Source: Rhodocyclaceae bacterium
GTDB lineage: Bacteria > Pseudomonadota > Gammaproteobacteria > Burkholderiales > Rhodocyclaceae
DNA: 35,097 nt
Reading direction: 5' to 3'
Assembly (NCBI GenBank): GCA_020445785.1
Contig: JAGRFZ010000042.1
Span: 8,517-43,613, forward strand
Shown piece after piece: positions 1 through 8,482 of this stretch; position 1 is the first letter of the stretch; the number at the start of each line of letters is the position of its first letter. The notes beneath the pieces were generated by a model that was not told where the DNA came from, searched no databases, and saw nothing but the letters and a program-made list of their open reading frames with translations. The translations under genes and the position numbers were made by a program.

Positions 1-989
1 TCTTCGGTGCCGGGCAGGAAGCCGATGTCTTCGCCCACCGGCACCGTCACCCGGGTCATGATGATCTCGGCGTAGCGCTTCGCGTCGAGCACCTGGGTGA
101 GGCCGGCGGCCAAGGTCAGCAGGGTCTTGCCGGTACCGGCCTGGCCCAGCAGGGTGACGAAGTCGACCTCGGGGTCCATCAGCAGGTTGAGGGCGAAATT
201 CTGTTCGCGGTTGCGCGCGGTGATGCCCCACACGCTGTTCTTCTGGTGGCTGTAGTCGATCAGCGACTCGAGCGTAAAGCTGGCGCCGCCGGCGTCGGTG
301 ACCCAGGCCTGCAGGGGCTGCTCCCCATCCTGGTAGACGAATTCATTGACCAGCATGTCGGCGGCCGCCGGCCCGCTCAGGCGGTAGTAGGTGCGACCCT
401 CTTCCTTCCACGACTCCATGCCCTTGGCATGGCTTTCCCAGAAGGCCTGGTCGAGCTCGCGGGCGCCGGTATAGAGCAGGTCGGCGTCCTCGAGCACCTT
501 GTCGTTGAAGTAGTCCTGTGCTTCGAGACCCAGCGCGCGGGCCTTGATCCGCATGTTGATGTCTTTCGAGACCAGGATGACCTGGCGCTTCGGCGTCGTT
601 TCGGACAGATGGAGGATGACGCCGAGAATCTGGTTGTCGCCGCGCCCGGTCGGTAAGCCGTCCGGGAGGCGGATGCCGATCGCCTCGGCCTGCAGAAACA
701 GCCTGCCGGTGGCCAGTCCGCGCGATGGGGCGTCGAGTTCGATGCCCTGGGCGATGCCGTGCTCGCTGGACGTGACGATCTCGTCGAGGGTGCGGGTGGC
801 CTGGCGGGCATTGCGGGCCACTTCGGACATGCCCTTCTTGTTGTCGTCGAGTTCCTCCAGGGTCATGATCGGCACGTAGATGTCGTGCTCCTCGAAACGG
901 AAGAAGCTCGTCGGGTCATGCATCAGGACATTGGTGTCGAGCACGAAGAGCTTGGTCTTCGGGGACTTCGCGGTGCGACGTGTGGCCAT
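1..989 (-). CDS. PhoH-family ATPase with N-terminal PIN domain (partial, C-terminus outside window)
   Basis: The reverse strand reads from ATG at 989 to the window edge without a stop, giving 329 codons. The N-terminal ~150 residues look like a PIN nuclease domain: KLFVLDTNVLMHDP with the first acidic residue, then an EELD segment and a later VSKDINMR segment. The second part begins a PhoH P-loop ATPase, with Walker A GQAGTGKT close to the truncated end. PIN plus PhoH proteins (PhoH2-like) are thought to be RNA-acting helicase/nucleases; the exact role of this one is not known. It lies 27 bases downstream of the peroxiredoxin gene on the same strand, so the two are probably co-transcribed. 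Family assignment is secure; the missing C-terminus cannot be judged. Confidence 0.9.
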   Translation of the reverse strand, partial: MATRRTAKSPKTKLFVLDTNVLMHDPTSFFRFEEHDIYVPIMTLEELDDNKKGMSEVARNARQATRTLDEIVTSSEHGIAQGIELDAPSRGLATGRLFLQAEAIGIRLPDGLPTGRGDNQILGVILHLSETTPKRQVILVSKDINMRIKARALGLEAQDYFNDKVLEDADLLYTGARELDQAFWESHAKGMESWKEEGRTYYRLSGPAAADMLVNEFVYQDGEQPLQAWVTDAGGASFTLESLIDYSHQKNSVWGITARNREQNFALNLLMDPEVDFVTLLGQAGTGKTLLTLAAGLTQVLDAKRYAEIIMTRVTVPVGEDIGFLPGTE

Positions 990-1016
990 CGAATGGTCTC
1001 CGTAGTCGAGCGGAAG

Positions 1017-1472
1017 TCAGCGGGAGCGAACGGCTTCGAGCACCTCGGCGGCGTGGCCCGGCACCTTGACCTTGCGCCATTCGCGTGCCACCCGTCCGTC
1101 GGCGTCGATCAGGAAGGTCGACCGCTCGATGCCGCGGACCTGGCGCCCGTACATGTTCTTCTGCTTCATCACGCCGTAGGCCTCGCACGCTGTCTCGTTC
1201 TTGTCCGAGATCAGATCGAACGGCAGTTCCTGCTTGGCCTTGAAGTTGTCATGGGATTTGAGGCCATCGCGGGATATGCCGAACACGGTGCAGCCGGCGG
1301 CCACGAAGTGCTCGTGGAGATCCCGGAAATCCTTGCTCTCGTTGGTGCAGCCCGGCGTGCTGTCCTTTGGATAGAAGTACAGTACGACCTTGCCTCCGCG
1401 GCAGGCGGACAGCGTGATCTCCAGGCCCGAGGTGGCGGGCAGCGTGAAGTCCGGTGCGCTCTCTCCGACCAT
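1017..1472 (-). CDS. bcp: Thioredoxin-dependent thiol peroxidase, Bcp/PrxQ type
   Basis: This 151-residue AhpC/TSA-fold peroxiredoxin reduces hydroperoxides in the cytosol using thioredoxin. The peroxidatic cysteine is C42 in the FYPKDSTPGCT motif, with the usual Pro and Thr before it. In E. coli Bcp a second cysteine sits five residues later; here that position is K47. Other cysteines are C24, C61 and C96, and C96 (ETACEAYG) aligns with a conserved Bcp cysteine. The enzyme is therefore either 1-Cys-like or uses another resolving partner. The start ATG at 1472 has GGAG upstream at good spacing. The total length is normal for the family. It is followed after 27 bases by the PhoH gene, a probable operon. 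Confidence 0.93.
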   Translation of the reverse strand: MVGESAPDFTLPATSGLEITLSACRGGKVVLYFYPKDSTPGCTNESKDFRDLHEHFVAAGCTVFGISRDGLKSHDNFKAKQELPFDLISDKNETACEAYGVMKQKNMYGRQVRGIERSTFLIDADGRVAREWRKVKVPGHAAEVLEAVRSR

Positions 1473-1564
1473 CTGTCGTTCTCCGAGTCGATTGCTGGAA
1501 GCGCGAGCGTACGCAAGCGTCGCGTCGCTGGCAATTCGGCTCGATGCTGTCGGCCGACGGCGAT

Positions 1565-1942
1565 TCAGGCGGGGTCGAAGATCAGCGCGGCGGCAACACT
1601 GCGTCCCTCGCCCGCCAAAATGTTGAAGGTACGGCAGGCGGAACCCAGATCCATCACCTCGAAACCGATGCGTGCCTGCATCAGCGGGCGCAGCAGGGCC
1701 GGCGCGGGGAAGCGCTGGCGGCTGCCGGTGCCGATCAGCACGATCTCGACGCCGAGCGCCGCCAGCGCCTCGAAATCCGCTTCGGTCAGCGCGTCGAATC
1801 CGCCGGTGGCCCAATCGGTGCGGACCGTGGCCGGCAGCACGACCAGATTGACCTCGTAGCGCTCCTGGTTGACTTTGACGTGATCGTGCGCGTAGGCGGT
1901 GACGGTATTGCGCTCGTCGTTCTTGTCGAGAAATAGTTTCAT
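1565..1942 (-). CDS. Mth938-like domain protein (DUF498/NDUFAF3-like)
   Basis: This small soluble protein of 125 residues has the Mth938 fold signature: an N-terminal strand region, then LVVLPATVRTDW, the central IVLIGTG turn and a C-terminal FNILAGEGRSVAAALI segment. The human relative NDUFAF3 helps assemble respiratory complex I; the bacterial role is not settled. No signal peptide or membrane segment is seen. The gene is divergent from alaA, sharing a ~117-base upstream region. A TATAAT hexamer on the reverse strand at 1992-1987 would fit as its -10 element, but I see no good -35. It is followed by bcp after 92 bases. Confidence 0.85.
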   Translation of the reverse strand: MKLFLDKNDERNTVTAYAHDHVKVNQERYEVNLVVLPATVRTDWATGGFDALTEADFEALAALGVEIVLIGTGSRQRFPAPALLRPLMQARIGFEVMDLGSACRTFNILAGEGRSVAAALIFDPA

Positions 1943-2059
1943 GCGGACGGGGGGCTCGATTGCGGGGGGGGAGGCGATTGAATACCATTATATCCTTTGT
2001 CCTTTTGCCGCCATCCCGTCCCCGGGAGAGCGGCCGGACCCCACCCGGATGGTGCTGCC

Positions 2060-3364
2060 ATGACTCGAAGAGCCGAACTTTCCATCGCCAGCAAGGCCGA
2101 CGCGAAGACGCCCGCGGCCGCAGCCGAGCGCGCGATGCCGGCAGCGCTCCACAAATCGGCCAAGCTGGCCAACGTCTGCTACGACATCCGGGGACCGGTG
2201 CTGAGCCGCGCCAAGCAGTTGGAGGACGAGGGTCACCGCATCGTCAAGCTCAACATCGGCAATCTCGCCCCGTTCGGATTCGAGGCGCCCGAAGAGATCG
2301 TCGTCGACGTCATCCACAACCTGCGCGAGGCTTCCGGTTATTCGGAGTCGAAGGGCATGTTCGCCGCACGCAAGGCGATCATGCACTACACCCAGCAGAA
2401 GAAGATCCCGGGCGTCGGCATCGAGGACATCTACATCGGCAACGGCGTCTCCGAGCTGATCGTGATGTGCATGCAGGCCCTGCTCAACAACGGCGACGAG
2501 GTGTTGATCCCGGCGCCGGACTACCCGTTGTGGACGGCGGCGGTGTCGCTGTCCGGCGGGGTGCCGCAGCACTACGTGTGCGACGAGTCGGCCGATTGGC
2601 TGCCCGATCTCGACGACATCCGCGCGCGGATCACGCCCCAAACGCGGGCGTTGGTGGTGATCAACCCCAACAACCCGACCGGCGCCCTCTACCCGGAGGA
2701 GATGCTGCTCGAACTGGTCGAGATTGCGCGGCAACACAATCTGGTGGTGTTCGCCGACGAAATTTATGACAAGACCCTGTTCGACGGCCGCAGCCACACC
2801 TCGATCGCCTCCCTCGCCGACGACGTGTTGTTCGTGACCATGAACGGCCTCTCGAAGAACTACCGGGCCTGCGGCTATCGCGCCGGCTGGATGGTGGTGT
2901 CCGGCGAAAAGCGCCATGCCCAGGACTACATCGAAGGCCTGACCATTCTCGCGTCGATGCGACTGTGTTCGAACGTGCCGGGCCAGTGGGCGATCCAGAC
3001 CGCGCTCGGCGGCTACCAGAGCATCGAGGAATTGATCGCGCCGGACGGTCGCCTGACCCGGCAGCGCGATCTCGCCTGGGAGATGCTGACGGCGATTCCC
3101 GGCGTCAGTTGCGTCAAGCCCAAGGCCGCGCTGTACCTGTTTCCGCGGCTCGATCCGGCGCGTTATCCGATCCGCGACGACCAGAAATTCATCCTCCAGC
3201 TGCTCGAAGAGGAGAAGGTGCTGGTGGTCCAGGGCAGCGGCTTCAACTGGCCCCAGCCGGATCATTTCCGGGTCGTGTTCCTGCCCCACGAGGACGACCT
3301 GCGTGACGCCATGGGGCGCATCGAACGCTTCCTCGGGCACTATCGAAAGCGCCATGCTGGCTGA
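2060..3364 (+). CDS. alaA: Alanine-synthesizing aminotransferase, AlaA type (PLP fold type I)
   Basis: This is a class I/II PLP aminotransferase of 434 residues. It is strikingly close along its length to what I know of E. coli AlaA (glutamate-pyruvate aminotransferase): the segments KSAKLANVCYDIRGP, DIYIGNGVSELIV, PAPDYPLWTAAVSLS, INPNNPTGA and FADEIYDK all match. The PLP lysine is in NGLSKNYR, K266 from this start. An internal ATG at 2135 gives a 409-residue product starting at the point where the E. coli protein starts, and may be the true start; neither has a strong ribosome-binding site. The 25 extra residues have coding-like third-position GC. It overlaps the GNAT gene by 11 bases and heads the threonine cluster. 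Confidence 0.93.
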   Translation: MTRRAELSIASKADAKTPAAAAERAMPAALHKSAKLANVCYDIRGPVLSRAKQLEDEGHRIVKLNIGNLAPFGFEAPEEIVVDVIHNLREASGYSESKGMFAARKAIMHYTQQKKIPGVGIEDIYIGNGVSELIVMCMQALLNNGDEVLIPAPDYPLWTAAVSLSGGVPQHYVCDESADWLPDLDDIRARITPQTRALVVINPNNPTGALYPEEMLLELVEIARQHNLVVFADEIYDKTLFDGRSHTSIASLADDVLFVTMNGLSKNYRACGYRAGWMVVSGEKRHAQDYIEGLTILASMRLCSNVPGQWAIQTALGGYQSIEELIAPDGRLTRQRDLAWEMLTAIPGVSCVKPKAALYLFPRLDPARYPIRDDQKFILQLLEEEKVLVVQGSGFNWPQPDHFRVVFLPHEDDLRDAMGRIERFLGHYRKRHAG

Positions 3365-3806
3365 ATTGCAGATGGTCGAGCTGACCGACCAGGCCGGACG
3401 CTTTGTCGCGCCCGGCCTTGTTTCGACGGCGGCCGAGGTGCACCGCCAGTTGCGGCCGAAACTGGTCGGCGACTACGTCGCCCGAATCGAGGCGGTGTGT
3501 GCAGGCGGGGCCCGTCTGGCGGCGGCCGTGCATGACGATCGGGTCGTCGGCCTGGCGCTGTGGCGGATCGTCGATAACACCTACGAGGGGCGTCGCCTGT
3601 ACGTGGACGACCTCGTGACCGACGAAGCCCTGCGGGGCAGGGGCGTCGGCAAGTTCCTGCTCGGCTGGCTGGCGGGCGAGGGACGGCGTACCGGCTGTGA
3701 CGTGCTGGCGCTGGATTCCGGAGTCCAGCGCGAACGCGCGCATGCCTTCTATTTCCGTGAGGGGTTCTCGATCCCCTCGTTTTCCTTCAGGAAGAAGCTC
3801 GTATGA
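3354..3806 (+). CDS. GNAT-family N-acetyltransferase
   Basis: This 150-residue protein has the GNAT acetyl-CoA binding motif A, YVDDLVTDEALRGRGVGK (R/Q-x-x-G-x-G/A form), followed by the FYFREGF motif B region. Its start overlaps the end of alaA and its stop overlaps the hom start (ATGA), so it is translationally coupled inside an amino-acid operon. The substrate is unknown. The placement suggests a small amine or amino-acid substrate, but that is only inference. I chose ATG 3354 because it gives the usual domain length; an upstream in-frame ATG at 3303 lies inside alaA. Confidence 0.88.
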   Translation: MLAELQMVELTDQAGRFVAPGLVSTAAEVHRQLRPKLVGDYVARIEAVCAGGARLAAAVHDDRVVGLALWRIVDNTYEGRRLYVDDLVTDEALRGRGVGKFLLGWLAGEGRRTGCDVLALDSGVQRERAHAFYFREGFSIPSFSFRKKLV

Positions 3807-5116
3807 AACCGATCAACGTGGGTCTGCTGGGCATCGGTACCGTCGGCGGCGGTACCTTCACTGTACTCAAGCGCAACGAGGAGGAAATCACCCGTCGCGC
3901 CGGCCGGCCGATCCGCATCACCCGTGTCGCGGATCGCGACCTCGAACTGGCGCGCCGCGTTGCCGGCGACGGGGTCGCGCTTACCGACGATGCCTTCGCC
4001 GTGGTGTCGGATCCCGACATCGACATCGTCATCGAACTGATCGGCGGCTATACCGTGGCCAAGGAACTCGTGCTCCAGGCCATCGACAACGGCAAACACG
4101 TGGTCACCGCCAACAAGGCGCTGCTCGCCGTGCATGGCACCGAGATCTTCGAGGCGGCCCAGAAGAAGGGCGTGATGGTGGCCTTCGAGGCGGCGGTCGC
4201 CGGGGGAATCCCGATCATCAAGGCGCTGCGCGAAGGCCTCTCCGCCAACCGCATCGACTGGCTCGCCGGCATCATCAACGGCACCACCAATTACATTCTG
4301 TCGGAGATGCGCGACAAGGGGCTGCCCTTTGCCGATGTGCTCAAGGAGGCTCAGGCGCTGGGCTACGCCGAGGCCGACCCGACCACGGATATCGGTGGTT
4401 TCGACGCCGCCCACAAGGCCACGCTGATGGCCTCGATCGCCTTCGGCATTCCGGTGCAGTTCGACAAGTGTCACGTCGAGGGCCTGGTCGGCCTGGAGTC
4501 GGTGGACATCCGCTACGCCGAGCGCCTGGGCTATCGCATCAAGCTGCTCGGCATCGCCCGTCGCCGCGAGCACGGCGTCGAGTTGCGGGTGCACCCGACG
4601 CTGGTGCCGGCGAAGAGCCTGATCGCCAACGTCGAGGGGCCGATGAATGCCGTGCTGGTGCACGGCGATGCCGTCGGCCCGACCCTGTATTACGGCCAGG
4701 GGGCCGGCGCCGAGCCCACCGGCAGTGCGGTGATCGCCGACCTGGTGGACGTGACGCGCTTGCATACGGCCGACCCGGAACATCGGGTGCCCCATCTGGC
4801 CTTCCAGCCCGACCAGATGGCGGATCAGCCGGTGCTGCCGATCGAAGAAGCCGAAACCGCCTGCTATCTGCGCATGCGGGTGGCCGACCAGCCCGGCGCG
4901 CTGGCCGACATCACGCGCATCCTGGCCGACAACCAGATCTCGATCGACGCCATGTTGCAGCGCGAGCCGGACGAGGGCGAGGACCAGACCGACATCATCA
5001 TCCTGACCCATCGCTCGATCGAAGGGCGCATCAACGACGCAGTGCTGAAGATCGAGCAGTTGCCGGTGGTGGTCGGAAAACTCACCCGCCTGCGTCTGGA
5101 AGACCTCGACAAGTGA
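3803..5116 (+). CDS. hom: Homoserine dehydrogenase
   Basis: This NAD(P)-dependent oxidoreductase converts aspartate semialdehyde to homoserine, the branch point to threonine and methionine. The 437 residues comprise an N-terminal Rossmann domain (GLLGIGTVGGG at residues 7-17), the conserved NKALLA segment, the catalytic homoserine dehydrogenase domain with GGIPIIKALREG, NGTTNYIL and ADPTTDIGGFDAAHK, and a C-terminal ACT domain (about 355-430) beginning YLRMRVADQPGALADIT. The ACT domain suggests feedback control by threonine, as in other proteobacterial Hom proteins. The start overlaps the previous stop. thrC follows after 47 bases containing a hairpin. Confidence 0.97.
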   Translation: MKPINVGLLGIGTVGGGTFTVLKRNEEEITRRAGRPIRITRVADRDLELARRVAGDGVALTDDAFAVVSDPDIDIVIELIGGYTVAKELVLQAIDNGKHVVTANKALLAVHGTEIFEAAQKKGVMVAFEAAVAGGIPIIKALREGLSANRIDWLAGIINGTTNYILSEMRDKGLPFADVLKEAQALGYAEADPTTDIGGFDAAHKATLMASIAFGIPVQFDKCHVEGLVGLESVDIRYAERLGYRIKLLGIARRREHGVELRVHPTLVPAKSLIANVEGPMNAVLVHGDAVGPTLYYGQGAGAEPTGSAVIADLVDVTRLHTADPEHRVPHLAFQPDQMADQPVLPIEEAETACYLRMRVADQPGALADITRILADNQISIDAMLQREPDEGEDQTDIIILTHRSIEGRINDAVLKIEQLPVVVGKLTRLRLEDLDK

Positions 5117-5123
5117 TAACCCG

Positions 5124-5145
5124 CGGATCGCCGGTCGGCGATCCG
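5124..5145 (+). other. Intercistronic hairpin between hom and thrC
   Basis: CGGATCGCC (5124-5132) and GGCGATCCG (5137-5145) form a perfect 9-bp stem with a four-base GGTC loop. No U-run follows, so it is not a classic terminator. It may protect or adjust the ratio of the two messages; this is inference. Confidence 0.55.
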
Positions 5146-5163
5146 TCCCGACGGACATTGCGC

Positions 5164-6597
5164 ATGCGTTACATCTCCACGCGCGGGCGGGCGCCCGCGC
5201 AAAGCTTCTGCGACATCCTGCTCGGCGGCCTGGCGCCCGACGGTGGGCTCTATCTGCCGGAATCCTATCCCCAGGTCGGTCGTGCCCAACTCGATGCCTG
5301 GCGCACGCTATCGTATGCCGAACTGGCGTTCGAGATCCTGTCGCGCTTCATCGACGACATCCCGCCCGACGATCTGCGCGAAATCTGCAGCCGCACCTAC
5401 ACCGCCGAAGTCTATTGCCACGCCCGCGCGGGCGACGACCCGCGGGAGATCACGCCGGTACGCTGGCTGGAGCCCGGCAGCCTCGGCCTGCTCGAACTGT
5501 CCAATGGGCCGACGCTGGCCTTCAAGGACATGGCCATGCAGTTGCTCGGCAATCTGTTCGAGTACGTGCTGGCGCGGCGGGGCGAGGCCATCAACATCCT
5601 CGGAGCGACCTCCGGTGATACCGGTTCGGCCGCCGAATACGCGATGCGCGGCAAGCACAACGTGCGGGTCTTCATGCTCTCGCCCCACGGTCGCATGAGT
5701 GCGTTCCAGCGCGCCCAGATGTACTCGCTGCAGGACGAGAACATCTTCAACATCGCGGTGCGCGGCATGTTCGACGACGCCCAGGACATCGTCAAGGCGG
5801 TCTCGAACGACCACGACTTCAAGGCGCGCCACAAGATCGGCGCGGTCAACTCGATCAACTGGGGTCGGGTCGCGGCGCAGATCGTCTATTACTTCAAGGG
5901 TTATTTCGCGGCCACCGCGTCCAGCGACGAGCGCGTCGCCTTCGCCGTGCCGTCGGGCAACTTCGGCAACATCTGCGCCGGCCACATTGCTCGCATGATG
6001 GGCCTGCCGATCGAGCGCCTGGTGCTCGCCACGAACGAGAACGACGTGCTCGACGAGTTCTTCCGCAGCGGCACCTACCGGCCACGCACGACGGCCGAGA
6101 CCCAGGCCACCTCCAGCCCGTCGATGGACATCTCGAAGGCGTCGAACTTCGAGCGTTTCGTCTTCGATCTGGTCGGCCGTGACGGCCAGGTGGTGAGCGA
6201 ATTGTGGAGCGGCGTCGAGTCGGGTGCATCCTTCGACCTGGTGGGCTCGCCGTACTGGGCCTGCATCGAGGAATACGGATTCGTTTCGGGGGCCAGTTGC
6301 CATGCCGACCGGCTGGCGACGATCCGCCACTGCTTCGACACCTGGGGTGTGGTGATCGATACCCACACCGCCGATGGGCTCAAGGTCGGGCTCGAGCACA
6401 GGCAGGCCGGCGTGCCGATGCTGGTGCTCGAGACGGCACTGCCGGCCAAGTTCGAGGACACCATCCGCGAGGCCCTGGGTCGCGTCCCCGATCGGCCCGC
6501 CGACCTCGCCGATATCGAGTCGCTGCCCCAGCGTGTCGAGGTCATGGACGCGGAGGTCGGTGCGATCCGCGCCTTCATCGAGCGGCATTGTGCCTGA
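5164..6597 (+). CDS. thrC: Threonine synthase
   Basis: This PLP enzyme converts O-phosphohomoserine to threonine. At 477 residues it matches the longer proteobacterial/yeast-type threonine synthase. The start MRYISTRGRAPAQSF is typical of the family. The PLP lysine is K121 in NGPTLAFKDMAMQLLG. The phosphate-binding loop GATSGDTGSAA follows, then PSGNFGNICAG. It is downstream of hom and ends just before a methyltransferase gene that starts 7 bases later, so alaA to the methyltransferase is likely one transcription unit. ATG 5164 has only a weak GGAC ribosome-binding site. Confidence 0.97.
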   Translation: MRYISTRGRAPAQSFCDILLGGLAPDGGLYLPESYPQVGRAQLDAWRTLSYAELAFEILSRFIDDIPPDDLREICSRTYTAEVYCHARAGDDPREITPVRWLEPGSLGLLELSNGPTLAFKDMAMQLLGNLFEYVLARRGEAINILGATSGDTGSAAEYAMRGKHNVRVFMLSPHGRMSAFQRAQMYSLQDENIFNIAVRGMFDDAQDIVKAVSNDHDFKARHKIGAVNSINWGRVAAQIVYYFKGYFAATASSDERVAFAVPSGNFGNICAGHIARMMGLPIERLVLATNENDVLDEFFRSGTYRPRTTAETQATSSPSMDISKASNFERFVFDLVGRDGQVVSELWSGVESGASFDLVGSPYWACIEEYGFVSGASCHADRLATIRHCFDTWGVVIDTHTADGLKVGLEHRQAGVPMLVLETALPAKFEDTIREALGRVPDRPADLADIESLPQRVEVMDAEVGAIRAFIERHCA

Positions 6598-6603
6598 ACA
6601 TCG

Positions 6604-7218
6604 ATGAGCCTGGAGATGTGGAACCAGCGCTTTGCCGACGCCGGCGAGGCCTTCGTCTTCGGCGAGCGGCCGAATCACTTCCTGGTCGCCGAAGCGGCTC
6701 GCCTGCCGTCTGGCGCACGGGTGCTGTCGGTGGCCGACGGCGAGGGCCGAAACAGTGTCTGGCTCGCCCGCCAGGGGCATCGCGTGCATGCGGTGGAGTT
6801 CTCGCCGGCGGCGCTGAGCAAGGCGGCGGCTTTCGCCGAGCGCCTGGGCGTCACGGTCGAGTTCGAACGGGCCGACGTGCTCGAATGGGCGTGGCCCGTG
6901 GCGGACTACGATGCCGTCGTCGCGATCTTCATCCAGTTCGCGACGCCCGCCGAACGCCCGCGCCTGTTCGACCGCCTGCGCACTGCGGTCAAGCCCGGTG
7001 GGTTGCTGATGTTGCACGGCTACACGCCGAAACAAGTCGAATACGGCACCGGCGGACCACCCGATGCGGCGCACATGTACACCGAGGTGATGCTCCGCCA
7101 AGCCTTTGCCGACATGGAGATCCTGTGCCTGCGGTGCTATGAGCAGGAGATCCACGAGGGAAGCGGGCACCATGGCCGCTCGGCGCTGATCGATCTGGTG
7201 GCGCGTCGAACCGACTGA
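6604..7218 (+). CDS. Class I SAM-dependent methyltransferase (TehB-like)
   Basis: This is a 204-residue Rossmann-type methyltransferase. SAM-binding motif I is VLSVADGEGRNSVWLA, followed by an acidic residue at the end of strand 2 (VHAVEFS), motif II around YDAVVAIFIQF and a KPGGLLMLHGYTP motif III. It resembles TehB-like methyltransferases, but the substrate cannot be read from the sequence. The start is 7 bases after thrC and the gene probably rides on the threonine operon. It ends convergently with the nadC-side genes; the 89 bases in between show nothing I can name. Confidence 0.85.
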   Translation: MSLEMWNQRFADAGEAFVFGERPNHFLVAEAARLPSGARVLSVADGEGRNSVWLARQGHRVHAVEFSPAALSKAAAFAERLGVTVEFERADVLEWAWPVADYDAVVAIFIQFATPAERPRLFDRLRTAVKPGGLLMLHGYTPKQVEYGTGGPPDAAHMYTEVMLRQAFADMEILCLRCYEQEIHEGSGHHGRSALIDLVARRTD

Positions 7219-7307
7219 TGTGATGCGCTTGTCGGCCGAGGCGGGCGCCGAAGCAGGCCGGGGGATGGCTCGTGCCGCCGTCCTCTCGGCCAGCGGGCGC
7301 CGCGCGC

Positions 7308-7445
7308 CTACAGGTAGAGCACGGCCGGAAAGACGGTCAATGCCACGACGTAGACCAGCCACTCGAGGCGGCGGCGTTCGAGAAAGCCGGTGAAATGCAG
7401 CACCAGGATGACGACGGCCAGAATGTAGTACAGGGTGAACAGCAT
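7308..7445 (-). CDS. Small hydrophobic membrane protein, unknown
   Basis: This 45-residue open frame starts at ATG 7445 with GGGAG upstream and lies 43 bases after the nadC stop on the same strand. The product has two predicted membrane stretches (LYYILAVVILVLHFTGFL and LVYVVALTVFPAVLYL) separated by the charged ERRRLEW turn. I do not recognise a family. The ribosome-binding site, two tidy hydrophobic segments and operon position support a real gene, but its small size leaves doubt. Confidence 0.55.
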   Translation of the reverse strand: MLFTLYYILAVVILVLHFTGFLERRRLEWLVYVVALTVFPAVLYL

Positions 7446-7488
7446 TCTCAGACTCCCGGTCGCAGTGTTCGGCGCTGACGCATCGTCT

Positions 7489-8337
7489 TCATTCCTCGAT
7501 GTGGCGCAGCGACAGGTCGATGGCCTGCACGTTCTTGGTGAGGCCGCCGATCGAGATGCGGTCGACACCGGTCTCGGCGATTTCCCGCACCGACGCCAGG
7601 CTGACGCTACCCGACGCCTCGAGTTCCGCCCGCCCGGCATTGATCCGCACGGCCTCGCGCATGTCATCGAGACCCATGTTGTCGAGCAGGACCATGCGGG
7701 CGCCGGCATCCAGGGCCTCGCGCAACTGGGAGATCGATTCGACCTCGATCTCGATGAACGCGTTGCCGCTGGCGATCCGGCGGGCGATTTCCAGCACTTG
7801 GCGAACGCCACCCGCCGAGATGATGTGGTTCTCCTTGATCAGGATGCCGTCGTAGAGCCCGATGCGGTGGTTGACGCCGCCGCCGACCTGGACCGCGTAC
7901 TTCTGCGCGAGCCGCAGCCCCGGCAAGGTCTTGCGCGTATCGACGATGTCGGCGCCGGTGCCGGCCACGGCGTCGACGTAGCGGCGGGTCAGGCTCGCCG
8001 TCGCCGACAGCAGTTGCAGGAAGTTCAGGCCCGTGCGCTCCGCGGTGAGCAGGTTGCGGGCCGAGGCAATGATGTCGCAGATGGCCTGGCCGGCCTCAAG
8101 ACGGTCGCCATCGACGGCGTGCCAGGTGATCAGGGCATTGGGCTGCAGCGCGGCGAAGGCTGCGTCGAACCACGCGCTGCCGCACAGAATGGCGGATTCC
8201 CGGGTGATCACCCGCCCACGCGCCTGGACCGCATCGGGAATCAGGTGCGCCGTGAGATCACCGGAGCCGACGTCCTCGGCCAGTGCCGCGGCCACGTTGC
8301 GCTGAATTTCGACCCGCAACTGCTCGCCGATGATCAT
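7489..8337 (-). CDS. nadC: Nicotinate-nucleotide diphosphorylase (carboxylating), quinolinate phosphoribosyltransferase
   Basis: NadC makes nicotinate mononucleotide from quinolinate and PRPP in de novo NAD synthesis. The 282 residues show the family landmarks: EDVGSGDLT near the N-terminus, AERTGLNFLQLLSA, VDTRKTLPGLR, KYAVQVGGGVNHRIGLYDGILIKENH, EIEVES, VLLDNM and the C-terminal SIGGLTKN. Length is normal. ATG 8337 follows GGGGAG at good spacing. nadA and nadB are not beside it. It is divergent from the Ada/AlkA gene, with a 145-base gap in which I see no clear operator. Confidence 0.97.
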   Translation of the reverse strand: MIIGEQLRVEIQRNVAAALAEDVGSGDLTAHLIPDAVQARGRVITRESAILCGSAWFDAAFAALQPNALITWHAVDGDRLEAGQAICDIIASARNLLTAERTGLNFLQLLSATASLTRRYVDAVAGTGADIVDTRKTLPGLRLAQKYAVQVGGGVNHRIGLYDGILIKENHIISAGGVRQVLEIARRIASGNAFIEIEVESISQLREALDAGARMVLLDNMGLDDMREAVRINAGRAELEASGSVSLASVREIAETGVDRISIGGLTKNVQAIDLSLRHIEE

Positions 8338-8482
8338 CGAGCTCCCCTGGAATTCTAGGCACTGATTCTATCACCGTGTGTCACTCCATCTGCATGGCTG
8401 GCTGCGTTCGGACCGCCGTGCTGTGGAATTGTGTGTCCGCTTTCGGCCAGCGTCTGGCTCGCCCCGGCGCGATAATCGGTTC

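Noticed and set aside
1987-1992. TATAAT on the minus strand as a promoter for the Mth938-like gene
   Set aside because: The hexamer is perfect but there is no acceptable -35 at 16-18 bases, so it is mentioned with the gene and not called.
5308-7362. A 684-codon frame on the minus strand opposite thrC and the methyltransferase
   Set aside because: Composition is that of an antisense shadow, and it crosses two well-supported genes.
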